Shown: positions 9,564-20,779 of the stretch, piece after piece | Position numbering within the stretch: position 1 is the stretch's first letter | How the letters are laid out: each line of letters begins with the position of its first letter | Source of the DNA: Limnephilus marmoratus | Taxonomy: Eukaryota > Arthropoda > Insecta > Trichoptera > Limnephilidae | Assembly: GCA_917880885.1 (NCBI GenBank) | Contig: OU862927.1 | Coordinates: forward strand, 37,413,571 to 37,477,570 | DNA: 64,000 bases | Direction of reading: 5' to 3' | Notes under the pieces: generated by a model | The model's input: only the letters and a program-made list of their open reading frames with translations | Database searches by the model: none | What the model was told of the DNA's origin: nothing | Program-made: the position numbers and the translations under genes

Positions 9564-9969
9564 TTATCTCGTACCCGCCAAATGATTCAATATATGCTAG
9601 TGTTTCATTCAACAATTACTGCTTATTATATTTTTTCCACCTGAAAACAACCAACTTTATTTTTGCGAGAGAAACATTGTAAGTGTTAAATCCCTCGTTA
9701 GGTGGCGTCGAGACAAATTAATTTTTAATTGTAAAACTAACGTTTAGTTTTACAATTAAAAATAATAATTAATATTTGACAAGTTTAAGTATTTCCCCAA
9801 TAAATGAAGACATAATTTGTCTCGACGCCACCTAACGAGGGATTTAACACTTACAATGTTTCTCTCGCAAAAATAAAGTTGGTTGTTTTCAGGTGGAAAA
9901 AATATAATAAGCAGTAATTGTTGAATGAAACACTAGCATATATTGAATCATTTGGCGGGTACGAGATAA

Positions 9970-10041
9970 GCCGCCATAGCTCAGTGGTCAGAGCAATCGA
10001 CCGGCAATCGAGAGGACACGGGTTCAAGTCCCGTTGGCGTC
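9970..10041 (+). tRNA. tRNA-like gene, anticodon GGC, right arm of palindrome
   Basis: Reverse-complement copy of the sequence at 9492-9563 with the same cloverleaf, same C33 and same GGC anticodon. Its identity with the other copy shows recent duplication or gene conversion between the arms. Confidence 0.5.
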
Positions 10042-10112
10042 ATGTATCTTTTCTCGGAAGATTTTTCAATGTGGATGAGTGTTTCAGGCTGATAATTATT
10101 GCTTATAATAAT

Positions 10113-10555
10113 ATATATATATATTTTTTTTATATATATTTTTATTTTTAATAATAAGGTTTACATGGTATTTACAGGATAATTTTACATCTCAGGTTTT
10201 TTTTTTACTACCCTTCCATTAAGCACTTGCTTGTGTATGGAAGGGGAGTGTACATAAATGCTATTAGTTATTAGTTATACATAAGTTAGTACTTAAATAA
10301 TTCATTGTACATAAATATATGTGAGCTGCAGTATTTATTTTGATAATGGTGTGTATTTAAAAAAAGAAAGAATGTTATGAAAAACATAGGATATTTGTAA
10401 GATTAATTGACAGTAGTTTTTTTTTAAAGAATATATTTAAAATGTCTCTTGACAGAGAGCAGTATTCGGGTTTTATCATAAATGCTTCTGATTTCTTCTG
10501 GTGTATAATTTATTAAGGTTTTGTGTAAATTGGTTGAAATATATAATGGAATAAA
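10113..10555. other. AT-rich stretch with TA microsatellite
   Basis: Starts with (TA)n at 10110-10140. No coding or RNA feature recognised afterwards. Confidence 0.4.
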
Positions 10556-12616
10556 TTCGGTTTTTGGGGGAAATTCCTAAAAAATAAAACTAGTTATTTT
10601 TATACTAATTATGGGCCGGAAAAACCGAATCTGAAAGAATTAGGCGGCGGAAAGCAATATTAACTGAGTTACACGACTTTAAAATTTTTTATACGCATAC
10701 AGGAAAATAGCCATTTTGGAAGTATTCTGATTCCTACAAAATCAAACTAATAGTTTTTTTTATACTAACTTTGGGCCGAGGAATCCGAATCTGAAAGAAT
10801 TAGGCGGCGGCAAGCAATATTAACTGAATTACACGACTTTAAAATTTTCAATACACACAAACAAGAAAATATTCATTTCGGTAGCTGAATTTGACTCATT
10901 CAGTACAAAATCATAGATAAACAAGAAATCTACGAAAACATGTGTTGGCAGTGTTACCAAGTCTCAAAAAATATTTATCCCTATATTTATGAATTACAAC
11001 TATCTCAACGGCCGTATTCTTAAACCAAAAGTATGAAAATTCGTAATCTTAAAAATGCGTAACCAAACCTAACCTAACGCTAGGTTTGTGTAACATGGTT
11101 TGTACCCCTTTATACCGCCTGCTCGCGTCAATTTTAAAAAACATCCCTGTTTTCAAGTAGTTTAACGGCTACGCGAGGTTTGTGTAACATGGTTTGTGCC
11201 CCTTTATACCGCCTGCTCACGTCCCTAACCTAACCTAACCTAACGCTAGGTTTGTGTAACATGGTTTGTGCCCCTTTATACCGCCTGCTCGCGTCAATTT
11301 AAAAAAACAGCCTACGTTTTCAAGTAGTTTAGCGGCTACGCTAGGTTTGTGTAACATGGTTTGTGCCCCTTTATACCGCCTGCTCGCATCAATTTAAAAA
11401 AACAGCCTACGTTTTCAAGTAGTTTAGCGGCTACGCTAGGTTTGTGTAACATGGTTTGTGCCCCTTTATACCGCCTGCTCGCGTCACGGCATAAAAACAT
11501 CCCTGTTTTCAAGTAGTTTAGCGGCTACGCTAGGTTTGTGTAACATGGTTTGTGCCCCTTTATACCGCCTGCTCGCGTCACGGCAAAAAAAAATCCCTGT
11601 TTTCAAGTAGTTTAACGGCTACGCTAGGTTTGTGTAACATGGTTTGTGCCCCTTTATACCGCCTGCTCGCGTCAATTTAAAAAAACAGCCTACGTTTTCA
11701 AGTAGTTTAGCGGCTACGCTAGGTTTGTGTAACATGGTTTGTGCCCCTTTATACCGCCTGCTCGCATCAATTTAAAAAAACAGCCTACGCTTTCAAGTAG
11801 TTTAGCGGCTACGCTAGGTTTGTGTAACATGGTTTGTGCCCCTTTATACCGCCTGCTCGCGTCACGGCATAAAAACATCCCTGTTTTCAAGTAGTTTAGC
11901 GGCTACGCTAGGTTTGTGTAACATGGTTTGTGCCCCTTTATACCGCCTGCTCGCGTCACGGCAAAAAAACATCCCTGTTTTCAAGTAGTTTAACGGCTAC
12001 GCTAGGTTTGTGTAACATGGTTTGTGCCCCTTTATACCGCCTGCTCGCGTCACGGCAATAAAACATCCCTGTTTTCAAATAGTTTAGCATCTACGATGGG
12101 TTTATGTAACATGGTTTGTGATACAAAAGTGAGTAAAATTTATAAAGAATAAGTACTTAAAATATAAACGTGTTATTTTACGTTATTGATATTACTGGTT
12201 AATGGCAACACTTAATTTTGTGTGGTAAAAACATCTATGTTATCTTGTTTTCTATGGTCTTTGTACTACGTGTGTCAAGTCAAAATCAGCTTGCGAAATG
12301 AATATTATCATGTGCATGTATGGAAAATTTTAAAGTCGTGTAATTCAGTTAATATTGCTTGCCGCCGCCTAATTCTTTCAGATTCGGATTCCCCGGCCCA
12401 AAGTTAGTATAAAAATAACTATTAGTTTGATTTTGTAGGAATCAGAATGTTTCCAAAATGGCTATTTTCCTGTATGCGTATAAAAAATTTTAAAGTCGTG
12501 TAACTCAGTTAATATTACTTTCCGCCGCCTAATTCTTTCAGATTCGGTTTTTCCGGCCCATAATTAGTATAAAAATAACTAGTTTTATTTTTTAGGAATT
12601 TCCCCCAAAAACCGAA
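10556..12616. mobile_element. Foldback element: ~430-bp inverted arms around a 94-bp minisatellite
   Basis: Ends TTCGGTTTTTGGGGGAAATT and AATTTCCCCCAAAAACCGAA are exact inverted repeats. The arms (10556 to about 10985 and about 12190 to 12616) are similar throughout, and each contains two ~190-bp subrepeats (CCGAATCTGAAAGAATTAGG / GGCGG..AAGCAATATTAACTG). The arms enclose a minisatellite of about eleven units. No transposase frame. No target duplication could be fixed. A half copy in the opposite sense lies at 14760-15134. Architecture resembles Drosophila FB-type or satellite-bearing MITE families. Confidence 0.75.
11073..12120 (+). repeat. 94-bp minisatellite, ~11 units, with TTAGG-type tract
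   Basis: The unit begins at TAGGTTTGTGTAACATGG; starts seen at 11081, 11174, 11247, 11342, 11437, 11531, 11625, 11720, 11815, 11909, 12003 and 12097, so the period is 93-95 bp except one of 73. A short part alternates among units (CAATTTAAAAAAACAGCC versus CACGGCA.AAAACATCC), showing a higher-order pattern. The short 73-bp unit carries four CCTAA repeats (about 11224-11243), matching the insect telomere motif. Confidence 0.9.
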
Positions 12617-12984
12617 CTTTAGCCTATATAATATAGTAAGAAGAATGTCTGTGTGTGGTGGACGAGCGGACTGGCAAGCAGGCGCGGGCGTTGTGGATTT
12701 GATTTGTATACAAAGGAAGGTCACTGTCTACATTTGATTTCAAAAACTCTGTGTAAAGCCCAGTCATCGTTGGGGACTTGAACTAGTAAATAATAAAAAT
12801 TAACACTTTGCGCTTAAATCGCCCCTTTCTAGACTCCGTGTGCCAAGCGAATTTTGTGCTTATTTCCGACAATACAAGACACACTAAGAATATACACATT
12901 TTTGACTGGTGGTATGTGTGCTCAAAAATATTGAAAAATTGAAATATATTAACAACATCGTATATTTAATTACAATTTAAGGGC
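12617..12984. other. Unassigned; possible Helitron-like start
   Basis: Around 12620-12690 the sequence CTATATAATATAGTAAGAAG followed by TGTCTGTGTGTGG resembles Helitron-derived 5' ends, but no defining terminus can be shown. Nothing else recognised. Confidence 0.3.
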
Positions 12985-13705
12985 CATTAACCAGCTAGCG
13001 GCTGAGAATTCGTATTTCGTCAAAAGATGTTCTTACGATCGTACAGGGTACAGGGCGGTTCTAATGAGAAAGATTAATTATTCTCGTACCAGATTTTTAA
13101 AATAATAACTCAATATCGATTTTATTTCATTAAAAATTTGCTTTTATTTATACCTGCATTCAAAAATTCTAAAAAGCGTGATGATAAAAATATTAAATTT
13201 ATGTACTCTTTGTAATTTTTTTTATCATAAGTATATAATTTTTCAATAATGTTTACGCTAAATAGAATGTAAAAAATATCTTATATATATATATATATAT
13301 ATATTAGTTTGTAAGACCGTAAATAAATAGACAAACTGAAGTATTTTCGTCAAAAACCACTTTTTTTAAATGACTTTATTTAAACTAAAATTAAAATTCT
13401 GAAACACGGCTCTCCCAGTTAAGTTACTGATTTATTTTACTGCATGATTACACGATTTGAAATGTGTGTTGTACGTACACAACAAAATTTTGTTTGAGAA
13501 TTTAAGAAATCTGCCAACGACCTACGGTAAAACATTATTGTACTAAAAATAAACATTTTCTCAAATTTTAAAACACAGCTTTACTAAATAAAAGAGCAGT
13601 CTTTCGAAATCAATTTATTATTTTTTGTGGAAAAGGGTCAATACGTCTAAAATTTAATTTAAAAATGACATATTTCCGGTTTTGTCTGGTTATTCCCTCC
13701 TAGTA
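12985..13705 (+). repeat. Dispersed repeat D1, copy 1
   Basis: About 720 bp align in order with 40265-40975, from ACCAGC.AGCGGC and TTCTTACGATCGT near the start to AAAATGACATATTTC.GGTTTT at the end, with many substitutions. No coding frame. A TA microsatellite at 13283-13305 is present only in this copy. Confidence 0.7.
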
Positions 13706-13795
13706 ATGTGGCTAGAGAGTGAAATAATTATTTACAATAGGTAAGTACATACTCGCTACCGTATTAATTATTAAAACATATGCATATAAAATACA

Positions 13796-14086
13796 GGGTG
13801 TCCCAAAAGAAAGTTTATACTTGTTTGCTTTCTGTGTGAACGCAAATTTTCCGACGGGTGCGGGGGGTATCAATCAGTAGTCTGGCTCTTGGGAATTTAG
13901 TCGCTATGAAGCATTTCTCAGGAGCGACAGCGCGTTGTGCATGCGTGAGTTTTACAAAAATGGGGATTCGGCTACTGTAGCGCGTAGAAGATTCTGCAAT
14001 ATTTGAGGTTTTCGTCAATTCAATGTTGCGTCAAGCATTCCTCACATTCGAAAATGGATCAAAAAGTTTGAAGGGGTCGGTACTAG
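13796..14086 (+). pseudogene. Mariner-like transposase, N-terminal HTH remnant
   Basis: The terminus CAGGGTGTCCCAAAAGAAAG at 13795 is typical of mariner-type ends. From about 13925 a frame reads ALCMREFYKNGDSATVARRR, then after an in-frame stop GFRQFN and PHIRKWIKKFEGVGT: the helix-turn-helix of DUF4817-type mariner-like transposases. The frame is broken by one stop and cut at 14086, where hAT sequence begins. No DDE domain follows. Confidence 0.6.
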
Positions 14087-14580
14087 AGATGTTATGGAGC
14101 TCCGTAACCGTAACCGAAACTATCGGATATCCGAAATAAAAAAAATATCCGTAACCGTAACCGAAACCGATATAAAAATTTCGGATAGTTTCGGATAAAG
14201 GCGGAGTCTAAATGACAGGTTACGAGAGGTTTTTGGTTGTTTTGCCCGGCCGAGCCGTCACTTATCACACCCGTGTCTCTTGTAATTTGCATTGTTTATG
14301 ATTTATTTTGGGATTGTGGGTGTACAAACGTTAAAACTTATTATTTACGAGAACCTACTTACTTAGTTTCCAAGTGTTGTGTAAATAAATTGTTATAGTT
14401 TTGGGAAAAAGGCAAAATGCGTCCTCCATCTAGTTTAGTTTTGACATTTTTTGATGAAATTAATGTAGATTCATTGATATATTATATCTCTATGTGTAGA
14501 TTCTGCAAAATGTAAACAGTGCCGTAAAAACTTTTCACGCAAAGGAGGTGGCAGTACTTCCCTGAAACTTCATCTTAACC
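14087..14580 (+). pseudogene. hAT 5' end with BED zinc finger remnant
   Basis: TAGAGATG at 14086 fits a hAT terminus and abuts the mariner remnant. It is followed by subterminal repeats of CCGTAACCGTAACCGAAAC and TTTCGGATA types. From 14417 a disrupted frame starts MRPPSSLVLTFFDEI; further on KCKQCRKNFSRKGGGSTSLK with HL fits a BED zinc finger (CxxC, later H). Stops intervene and the catalytic region is absent. Confidence 0.6.
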
Positions 14581-14759
14581 CTTAATTACTCGCATGGGGT
14601 CCAAGCATTTTCGGATTAAAAAATGAAGCACTTGGCGCGGCCCGATTCCCCCCGCGCCCTCGCTAGCTTCACAACGCGCGTCTAAGTTTGTATTTTAGTA
14701 GCGACCCAGTCACGGGAATGAAAGGGTGCGTCGCTGCACTCTTGAGCGGTGACCCCAGG
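14581..14759. other. GC-richer stretch following TTAA
   Basis: TTAACCCTTAATTACTCGC at 14575-14593 resembles a piggyBac-type end (TTAA then CCCT), but no partner end is identifiable. Confidence 0.3.
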
Positions 14760-15134
14760 GATGTTTTTTTGCCGTGACGCGAGCAGGCGGTATAAAGGGG
14801 CACAAACCATGTTACACAAACCTAGCGTTAGGTTAGGTTAGGTTAGGGACGCGAGAAGGCGGTATAAAGGGGCACAAACCATGTTACACAAACCTAGCGT
14901 TAGTCGTTTTACGTTATTGATATAGGGATAAATATTTTTGAGAGCTGGTAACACTGCCGGCACATGTTTTTCTACATTTCTTGTTTTTCTATGATTTTCG
15001 TACTGCGTGTGTCAAGATGTTTCCGAAATGAATATTTTCATGTGTGTGTGTATAGAAAATTTTAAAGTCTTGTAATTCAGTTAATATTGCTTGCCGCCGC
15101 CTAATTCTTTCAGATTCGGATTCCCCGACCCCAA
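14760..15134 (-). mobile_element. Half copy of the minisatellite foldback element
   Basis: 14760-14905 holds two minisatellite units on the minus strand, with three to four TTAGG repeats at 14829-14848. 14909-15134 corresponds to one arm. Truncated where an S3/LINE tail begins. Confidence 0.75.
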
Positions 15135-15179
15135 AATATTTTCCTCAGGGCCTCCTGTGTAGAGCTCAGGTAAAAAAAA
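15135..15179 (+). mobile_element. Isolated 3' hairpin tail (LINE-A/S3 type)
   Basis: ATTTTCCTCAGGGCCTCCTG, TGTAGAGCTCAGGT and poly(A). Only the last ~40 bp is present, so it is an extremely 5'-truncated insertion. Confidence 0.65.
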
Positions 15180-15819
15180 AATTCAATTGATTCAGCTGAG
15201 GATGACTATTAGATCCAATAATATTTTTATTTATTAAATTTCAAATAGATTCACTTCATGTGGTTTAATTTAAATATTGATTCATTTAACATTTAAATTT
15301 TCAGTTTGCTTATTTTATAGATAATTTTCACATTTTTCTTTAAATATCTAGGTAAAAATTCAATCCTACAGACAACTAAACTATACTTCTTCATTCTTTG
15401 CACATTTTGGCGTCATTTTAAATTAAAAGAAAACAAATCGCGTTGTAAGATACCACCATTTAAACCATTTTTTTTTAAATTTCATAAAAGAAACATTTGG
15501 TTATGAAACATGTAGATAATTTTGATTAAATAGTGGTGTTTTACAAAGTGATTAAGTGAAAAAAGGTTAAGCTGTAAAACATTCAAACGAGTTCATTCTG
15601 TATTTTACAGCAAACATTTGGGTAAATTATATTTTTACGAGTTTCACTAAAATATAATTGCCTTCTATCAAAGTAATTTGAACCTTTTAAATCGCACTGG
15701 GACACCGGCTCCCATTGCTCCCAGGGGCATTAAATGGTCAATTATTTATCTATGGAAGGCACTTCTAACTTGTAATAACTATTCGGTAGCTAAAACCATT
15801 TAGGGCAACATTAATTACT
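15180..15819. other. AT-rich stretch, nothing recognised
   Basis: No gene, RNA or repeat structure found. Confidence 0.4.
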
Positions 15820-16712
15820 GTCTAAGTCAGTAGCGTAGCGTGCCTTGGAGGGGCCCTGCATCAAAATTAGTTGGGGGCCCAAATGAAAGGTAAAGATTTC
15901 TCACAAAAGAAACAAAAATGCCTGCATTAAAATAAAATAAATATTTATTGATTATAAGTTATAACTTCCTCCTAGAAATTGAGGTAGCCAAACAATTAAA
16001 ATGAAATATAAACTTTTCTTGCCTTTTTTTCGGCAAATTGATTTATTAAATCATCTTATAGCTGAAGACGATTTCAGTTTTTCTAAAATTTCTGCCTCTA
16101 TAGACAATAGTGACAAGACTGACAAGTCTGATAGCCGTTCCTGTACCATCGAAGTCCTTAGGTAATTTTTTATCAGTTTTAATTTTGAAAAACTTCACAA
16201 GAAAATCACTCACAGAAACTGATTGCTAAAAAAATGAAGAAATTTTGGGCATTTTTTTTATAACATCCTCCCTTTTCTGTTTACTTTTTCTTTTCATCGT
16301 TCCACTGGGATAATCTCTTTTTCTTTCGCTCATTCTTTTCACAAATCAAACTAATTAACCAATAAATAATCAGAATAACAAGATTGTATTGTACTACAAT
16401 GTTATAAATAACGTTTGAACCGGAATTAAATAAAACGCGTAAATATTGCTCTCCGTGGTTTATCATTGTATATCAGTTATTGCCAACTTTGGAAAAAAAG
16501 GGATTGCTTTTTTTGACTTTGGCCATTTCTGAAGTGAAAACTCTATAGGCACGTATGACAGTTTTTTTATATGTTTTTTTTCCCGGGAAGCACGACATTA
16601 AGTGTTATTGTGGATTAAATTTTACAAATTTTTTATTACACACGTTAGGGGCCTCTGTAGCCCCGGAGCCCCGTATCATTGATACGGCGGTAGCTACGCT
16701 CCTGGTCTAAGT
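15820..16712 (-). mobile_element. hAT (ZMYM1-like) transposon, internally deleted, with 8-bp target duplication
   Basis: Ends CAGTAGCGTAGCGTGCC (15828) and GGTAGCTACGCTCCTG (to 16704) are flanked by GTCTAAGT at 15820-15827 and 16705-16712, an exact 8-bp duplication. On the minus strand near 16000-16165 a frame reads VQERLSDLSVLSLLSIEAEI then LEKL..SSAIR and KKGKK, matching the C-terminal dimerisation region of hAT/DUF4371-type transposases. Near 16285 KKKRLSQWNDEKKK resembles their N-terminal start. The middle is lost. Confidence 0.8.
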
Positions 16713-18440
16713 GGTATGTAAGTAACGAATAATACCAAGTTTAATGTTTTATTAACAATAGTGAACAATAAACCACGCGTCCCAAAAATATATTATTAAT
16801 TTTATAATGGGATAAATAAAGAAAATGAACAATTAACGGTAAACACAATTAGTCTTTATTTGGAGTAGGTAGTACCTACTAGGTACAATGAATTTGCAAG
16901 TGTGACATAGTTCAATAAAAATAAAACAGTGCAAAACTATAACAATAACTTATGGGTAGATACTCTAACAATTGATATATGTTTGAAAAATCGTTTGTAC
17001 CTACCTACTTAGGTACGATTCATACAATATTGGTTGATAGGCTATCTTTACAATCATAAGTAAGATTTATGAATTACGTAAGTTTTTGACAATTTATTCA
17101 CAGGAGCGTTTATAGGTATCCGACTTTTGATAGTAATACTCATGGAAGTTCTTCGGAAGTTCAACATATGTATGTGCTCATAGCGACGATAGCGACCGAC
17201 GATATCTGTAAATTTATTTTGTGGATCTACGATCTACTGCTGTCAAATTTACGCGATTTGGTCAATAAAGACGAAAAGGCCCAAATAAAGTGATGAATTA
17301 GAATTTGTCTTGAAATAAACAATTCTCCAAGCGATTTTGTGCCGTTAAAGGCGGAAATTAAAAGAGTTCTTTAATTTTATCCGAATACAGCTATGTACCT
17401 GAGAGCAACCGAATTCAAATACGTAATGTAATAAACAGAAGCATTGAGATTAGAAAGGATTGGGTCGATAATTATGTAAATAGAACGAAGAATAGGAAGT
17501 GCATATTTGAGTTTTATCTATTGTAAATTTTCATATTGTTTTGGGAGATAATAAGGTAGATAATTATCCACTTAACCTAATCAGATTTTAGTTAAAATAA
17601 TGAAAATACTAATTTTCATAGGAAAAAATCATGCGAAGACGATATTTTAATTTTTTGACATCTCACATCGGCGCATTTTGGTAATAAGTCTTACCGTAAG
17701 CGTCTCGACTTATAAAACTAATTTGATAAACCATGACAAGGTTGGAAGTTCGCGCCGACGCGATTAGGCGTGTCAAAAAACTAACGTAAGAACAACTTCT
17801 GTAACTTGCTATAAATTACAGTAAGTGACTTTTGGTGTTGTTTACATTGGTAATTAGGTTGTGAGTCGCTTACAGTTTGTCAAATAAGAGTAGAAAACAC
17901 AGGAGGGCGCCACTGTTGTTCAAATGGCAATGCTAAAAATATAGCTTATGATGGAAATGTAACGCTGTGTAACCCACATTTTTATAAAAAACTGTAAAGG
18001 CATAAAAGCGAAAAAAATATTTTTTCATCGCAATATACTTATGTATATAGTGATCTCAAAATTGGAATTCCATATAAGTATATTATACCTTCGCAATTTT
18101 GTGTTAACATAAGGAAGAATAACATATTGTAAAAAAATATAAAGCACAGTGTAGAAATTGCTCACATTTATTTAATACTAGCTTAAGTACCCGGGCTTTA
18201 AATCACATTGTCTCTAATTTTAGATCTGAATACATTTAATTCATTCAGGTCTAAAAGTAGTGTAAATAAACTCACCATTAGTGATTCTTCCTTTCCACCT
18301 ACTATTAAATTCAATTTTTTAAAATTAAATGAAAGTAAATCGCTTTGTAAAACTACATTTAATCAAATTTATGTCATTAAGTAGGTACGTTAACAACAGT
18401 GCTTCTTCGACTTATTATTTTTTTTCTTTAAGCACAAAGA
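16713..18440. other. AT-rich stretch with TAGGTACCTA-type motifs
   Basis: No gene recognised. GTAGTACCTACTAGGTAC and TACCTACCTACTTAGGTACG occur at 16870-16890 and 17000-17020. The rest is unremarkable. Confidence 0.4.
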
Positions 18441-18491
18441 AATTTAATGAAATAATTTTACTTTGTATAAACCACTTATTTGATGTGCAAA

Positions 18492-18529
18492 TCCGACCGG
18501 TTTCGGAACAAACGTTCCTTCGTCAGGGA
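18492..18529 (-). ncRNA. Hammerhead-ribozyme-like motif in PLE terminal repeat
   Basis: Minus strand: TCC, box CTGACGA, extra A, stem II GGAAC/GTTCC with loop GTTT, GAAA, ACCGGTC, GGA. Compared with 5635-5672, stem I changed on both sides (GCC/GGC to TCC/GGA), i.e. pairing is kept by covariation, and stem II is preserved with a changed loop. Confidence 0.65.
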
Positions 18530-18622
18530 AAGCTTATACTAATTTGACAGTTTCGAACAATGTTTTATTATGGTAGGGGTGGAGCTGTTGCTAGATAATA
18601 ATGTAGATTGGGTAGGTAGGTA

Positions 18623-19324
18623 TTAGTGTAGAGTGGGTGGGTAGGGGAACAAATCCATGATTGGGCTATATGACAATATTTTTTGTTTGTTGATAATAGA
18701 TTCATTATTTTTAAGGGATTTTTTAATTTCCAAGGCTTCTAAGTTATCTAAACGTTTTCCTTTATGATTAATATGAAGAATATTTATCCCTGTATTTTTT
18801 TCAAAACTATGGTTATTTTCAATGATATGGTTAGCAAACTCAGAAAAATTATTATTGTTAAGACACCTTAAATGTTCTTTGATTCTGATTTCAAAATTAC
18901 GAGTGGTTTTTCCAATATAAAATGAGGGACAATCATTGCATTTGAGTTTATATATTCCGGAATTAGTCAATTTATGGTCTTTATCTTTAGTATTTCTCAA
19001 AAAATTACCGATATTATTTCTTGTATAAAACGCTGGTTTAATATTAGAAGGAAGATTTTTGCAACATGGAACTGAAAAATTATTAATATACAAAATTTTA
19101 CGCCATTCTTTATCATTAATATTATTAGAATTGTATAGATATTTATTTTTTGAAATTTTGATAAGTTTTTTATTTAGGATGTTATCAATTAATTTTGGTT
19201 CATATCCGTTATTTATAGCAATTTGTTTTATTATTGAAAGTTCAGAAAGGAAATTATTATTAGACATTGGGACATTTACTAAGCGGTGTATCATGGAATG
19301 GAAGGTGGAGTGTTTTTGTGAGAC
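18623..19324 (-). pseudogene. PLE polyprotein C-terminus with GIY-YIG endonuclease
   Basis: 223 codons from the first Met, with homology extending upstream to about 19324 (SQKHSTFHSMIHRL). The N-terminal half (HRLVNVPMS, NNFLSELSIIKQIA, NNGYEP) corresponds to the linker after the RT thumb. The GIY-YIG domain follows, with SGIYKLKCND at about residue 112 and FYIGKTTRNFEIRIKEHL after it. The end is PYPPTLH. The RT domain is missing by 5' truncation, so the open frame is not a functional element. The GIY-YIG nuclease nicks target DNA for PLE insertion. Confidence 0.85.
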
Positions 19325-19375
19325 AAAAGTAATACAAAGTGATAGCTACATTCAAAAATACAAAGAAATTTTTTA

Positions 19376-20109
19376 AAAATATGATTTACCGTGTTCTGTA
19401 TATTCAGTGTCATTGCGCATTAAAAGAATACTTGATAGTTAAATTGGTGTTGCCAGCCTACAAATTTTGTAGTTCAATTTTTAATATTTTCTACTCTTAA
19501 TTGACAGACTGTACGTGAGCGCCTTACGGGAAAAAACGCAAGTGTGTAAAAGCAGCCTTAGGTTGTAGGTCGATGTCCTATACTTTGAAAGTTACTAAAT
19601 CTCATAAAGGCAATATTTATGTCACGGTCTGCCTTGTTCCAATGAAAAGGTCCCTGAAAATGGATGATAATCATAAAGTAAGCTTGTTACGAGAATACGT
19701 CGCCTGACGATGGGAAATTGGGTGAAATTGAGCAGATTTTTATGGAATTGGGCGAATTTGGTCGAAATTGGACAAACGAAGCCATTCGAGCCAACGTACT
19801 AATTATCAGCTGAAATAATAAATTGAATGATTCTATTTGGTTCCGTTTTCAAAAAGTTTGTATTCAGCTTTTCAGTTTTTCGTCTCTCATCAGTGTTAAC
19901 CATTTTATTTGATTGGGTGGATTTTTTAAAGTTGGCAGTTGAAAAAGTCAATTAGTGGACAACACAAATAGAGAAAATTAAAATGTTTTCACTAAAATTA
20001 ATATTTTTCGAGCTTTATATCTAGTACGCTACCGTAAAAAAATCACAGCGTATTATAATTGTGGGATTGGTGAAGTTGTAAATTTATGTAAAGGAGAATA
20101 ATTGTTGCA
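19376..20109. other. Unassigned stretch
   Basis: No family recognised. Degenerate direct repeats of a GGGAAATTGGG.GAAATTG type at 19705-19775. Confidence 0.4.
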
Positions 20110-20690
20110 GAATAAAGAACTCCAGTGAAAAACATTTTGGCTTTTTAAAATATATTCATATAGACCAATAAACGCTGATTCTGAATATATAATTTTATTA
20201 AATAATATTAAACGCAAAGTTTTAAAAAAATATATTAAAAAGTCGATTTTTAATCGGGTCCTAGAAACACGCCGTCAAGTTGGTAGTATTAAAATGTTTA
20301 GTGGTGAAGTCACTGTTCACCGTATCGTGACGTCACCGTAAAGTCATTGTATGGGAATGTAGGTATGACACAAGGCATCGTATTAATTTATTCGTTTATT
20401 TACAAACTGTTTAGAGATATATATGTTATAGATATAGTTGTTGTGTTTATTGAAACATTAATTAGGCCTAAATAATTCAAATATTCAAAAACTACTGCAC
20501 AAAAAAATAGTAATACTACTCTAGGGAGAATACTTCGAACACCGAATTTCAAAATGGCGGCAGTTGATCAGCTGATTGCCCGATCTTATAGTAACTTTTC
20601 AGGAGTGAAGAAGTCGCACGATTCACTACACATACGGTGGTTTTCGGGGGATCTTGAAAAATTAAAACTTTGGCAATAATTTTAACTATA
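20110..20690 (+). repeat. Dispersed repeat D2, copy 1
   Basis: Matches 25735-26310 in inverted orientation along its whole length (shared blocks ACTCCAGTGAAAAA, ACCAATAAACGCTGATCTGA-like, CCATACAATGACTTTACGGT complement, TTAGGCCTAAATAAT, GATCTTATAGTAA). Diverged; no coding. Possibly two copies of an unnamed non-autonomous element or solo LTRs; ends not fixed. Confidence 0.7.
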
Positions 20691-20779
20691 AAAACTAACT
20701 CTAGAAAAAAAAAATTGTATATATCCGTTTCAATTTAAATGATTTTCTCTTAAAATATTATATTAGTTTTTTACATAAG

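Larger units (their letters stand above)
9421..10112. repeat. Long palindrome with 300-bp arms, each with a tRNA-like sequence
   Basis: Arms 9421-9720 and 9813-10112 are reverse complements with no difference found by eye over long stretches; the same 64-codon frame appears on both strands. The 92-bp spacer contains a second perfect hairpin (9721-9738 with 9746-9763, loop AACGTTT). Each arm holds a tRNA-like cloverleaf pointing away from the centre. It may be a foldback element, an inverted duplication or an assembly artefact. Confidence 0.85.
18440..19375 (-). mobile_element. Penelope-like element, 5'-truncated, copy 2
   Basis: The 3' terminal repeat at about 18440-18545, with a hammerhead-like motif, follows the GIY-YIG reading frame. 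At the 5' truncation (about 19327-19370) a short inverted piece of the terminal repeat (ACAAAGTGATAGCTACATTC) is present, as in the copy at 5572-6260. Confidence 0.8.

Noticed and set aside
11224..11243. Telomere or interstitial telomere
   Set aside because: Only four CCTAA repeats, fixed inside a minisatellite unit and repeated in the half copy; not a chromosome end.
11073..12120. CRISPR-like regular array
   Set aside because: Units are contiguous 94-bp tandem repeats without unique spacers, in a eukaryotic context.
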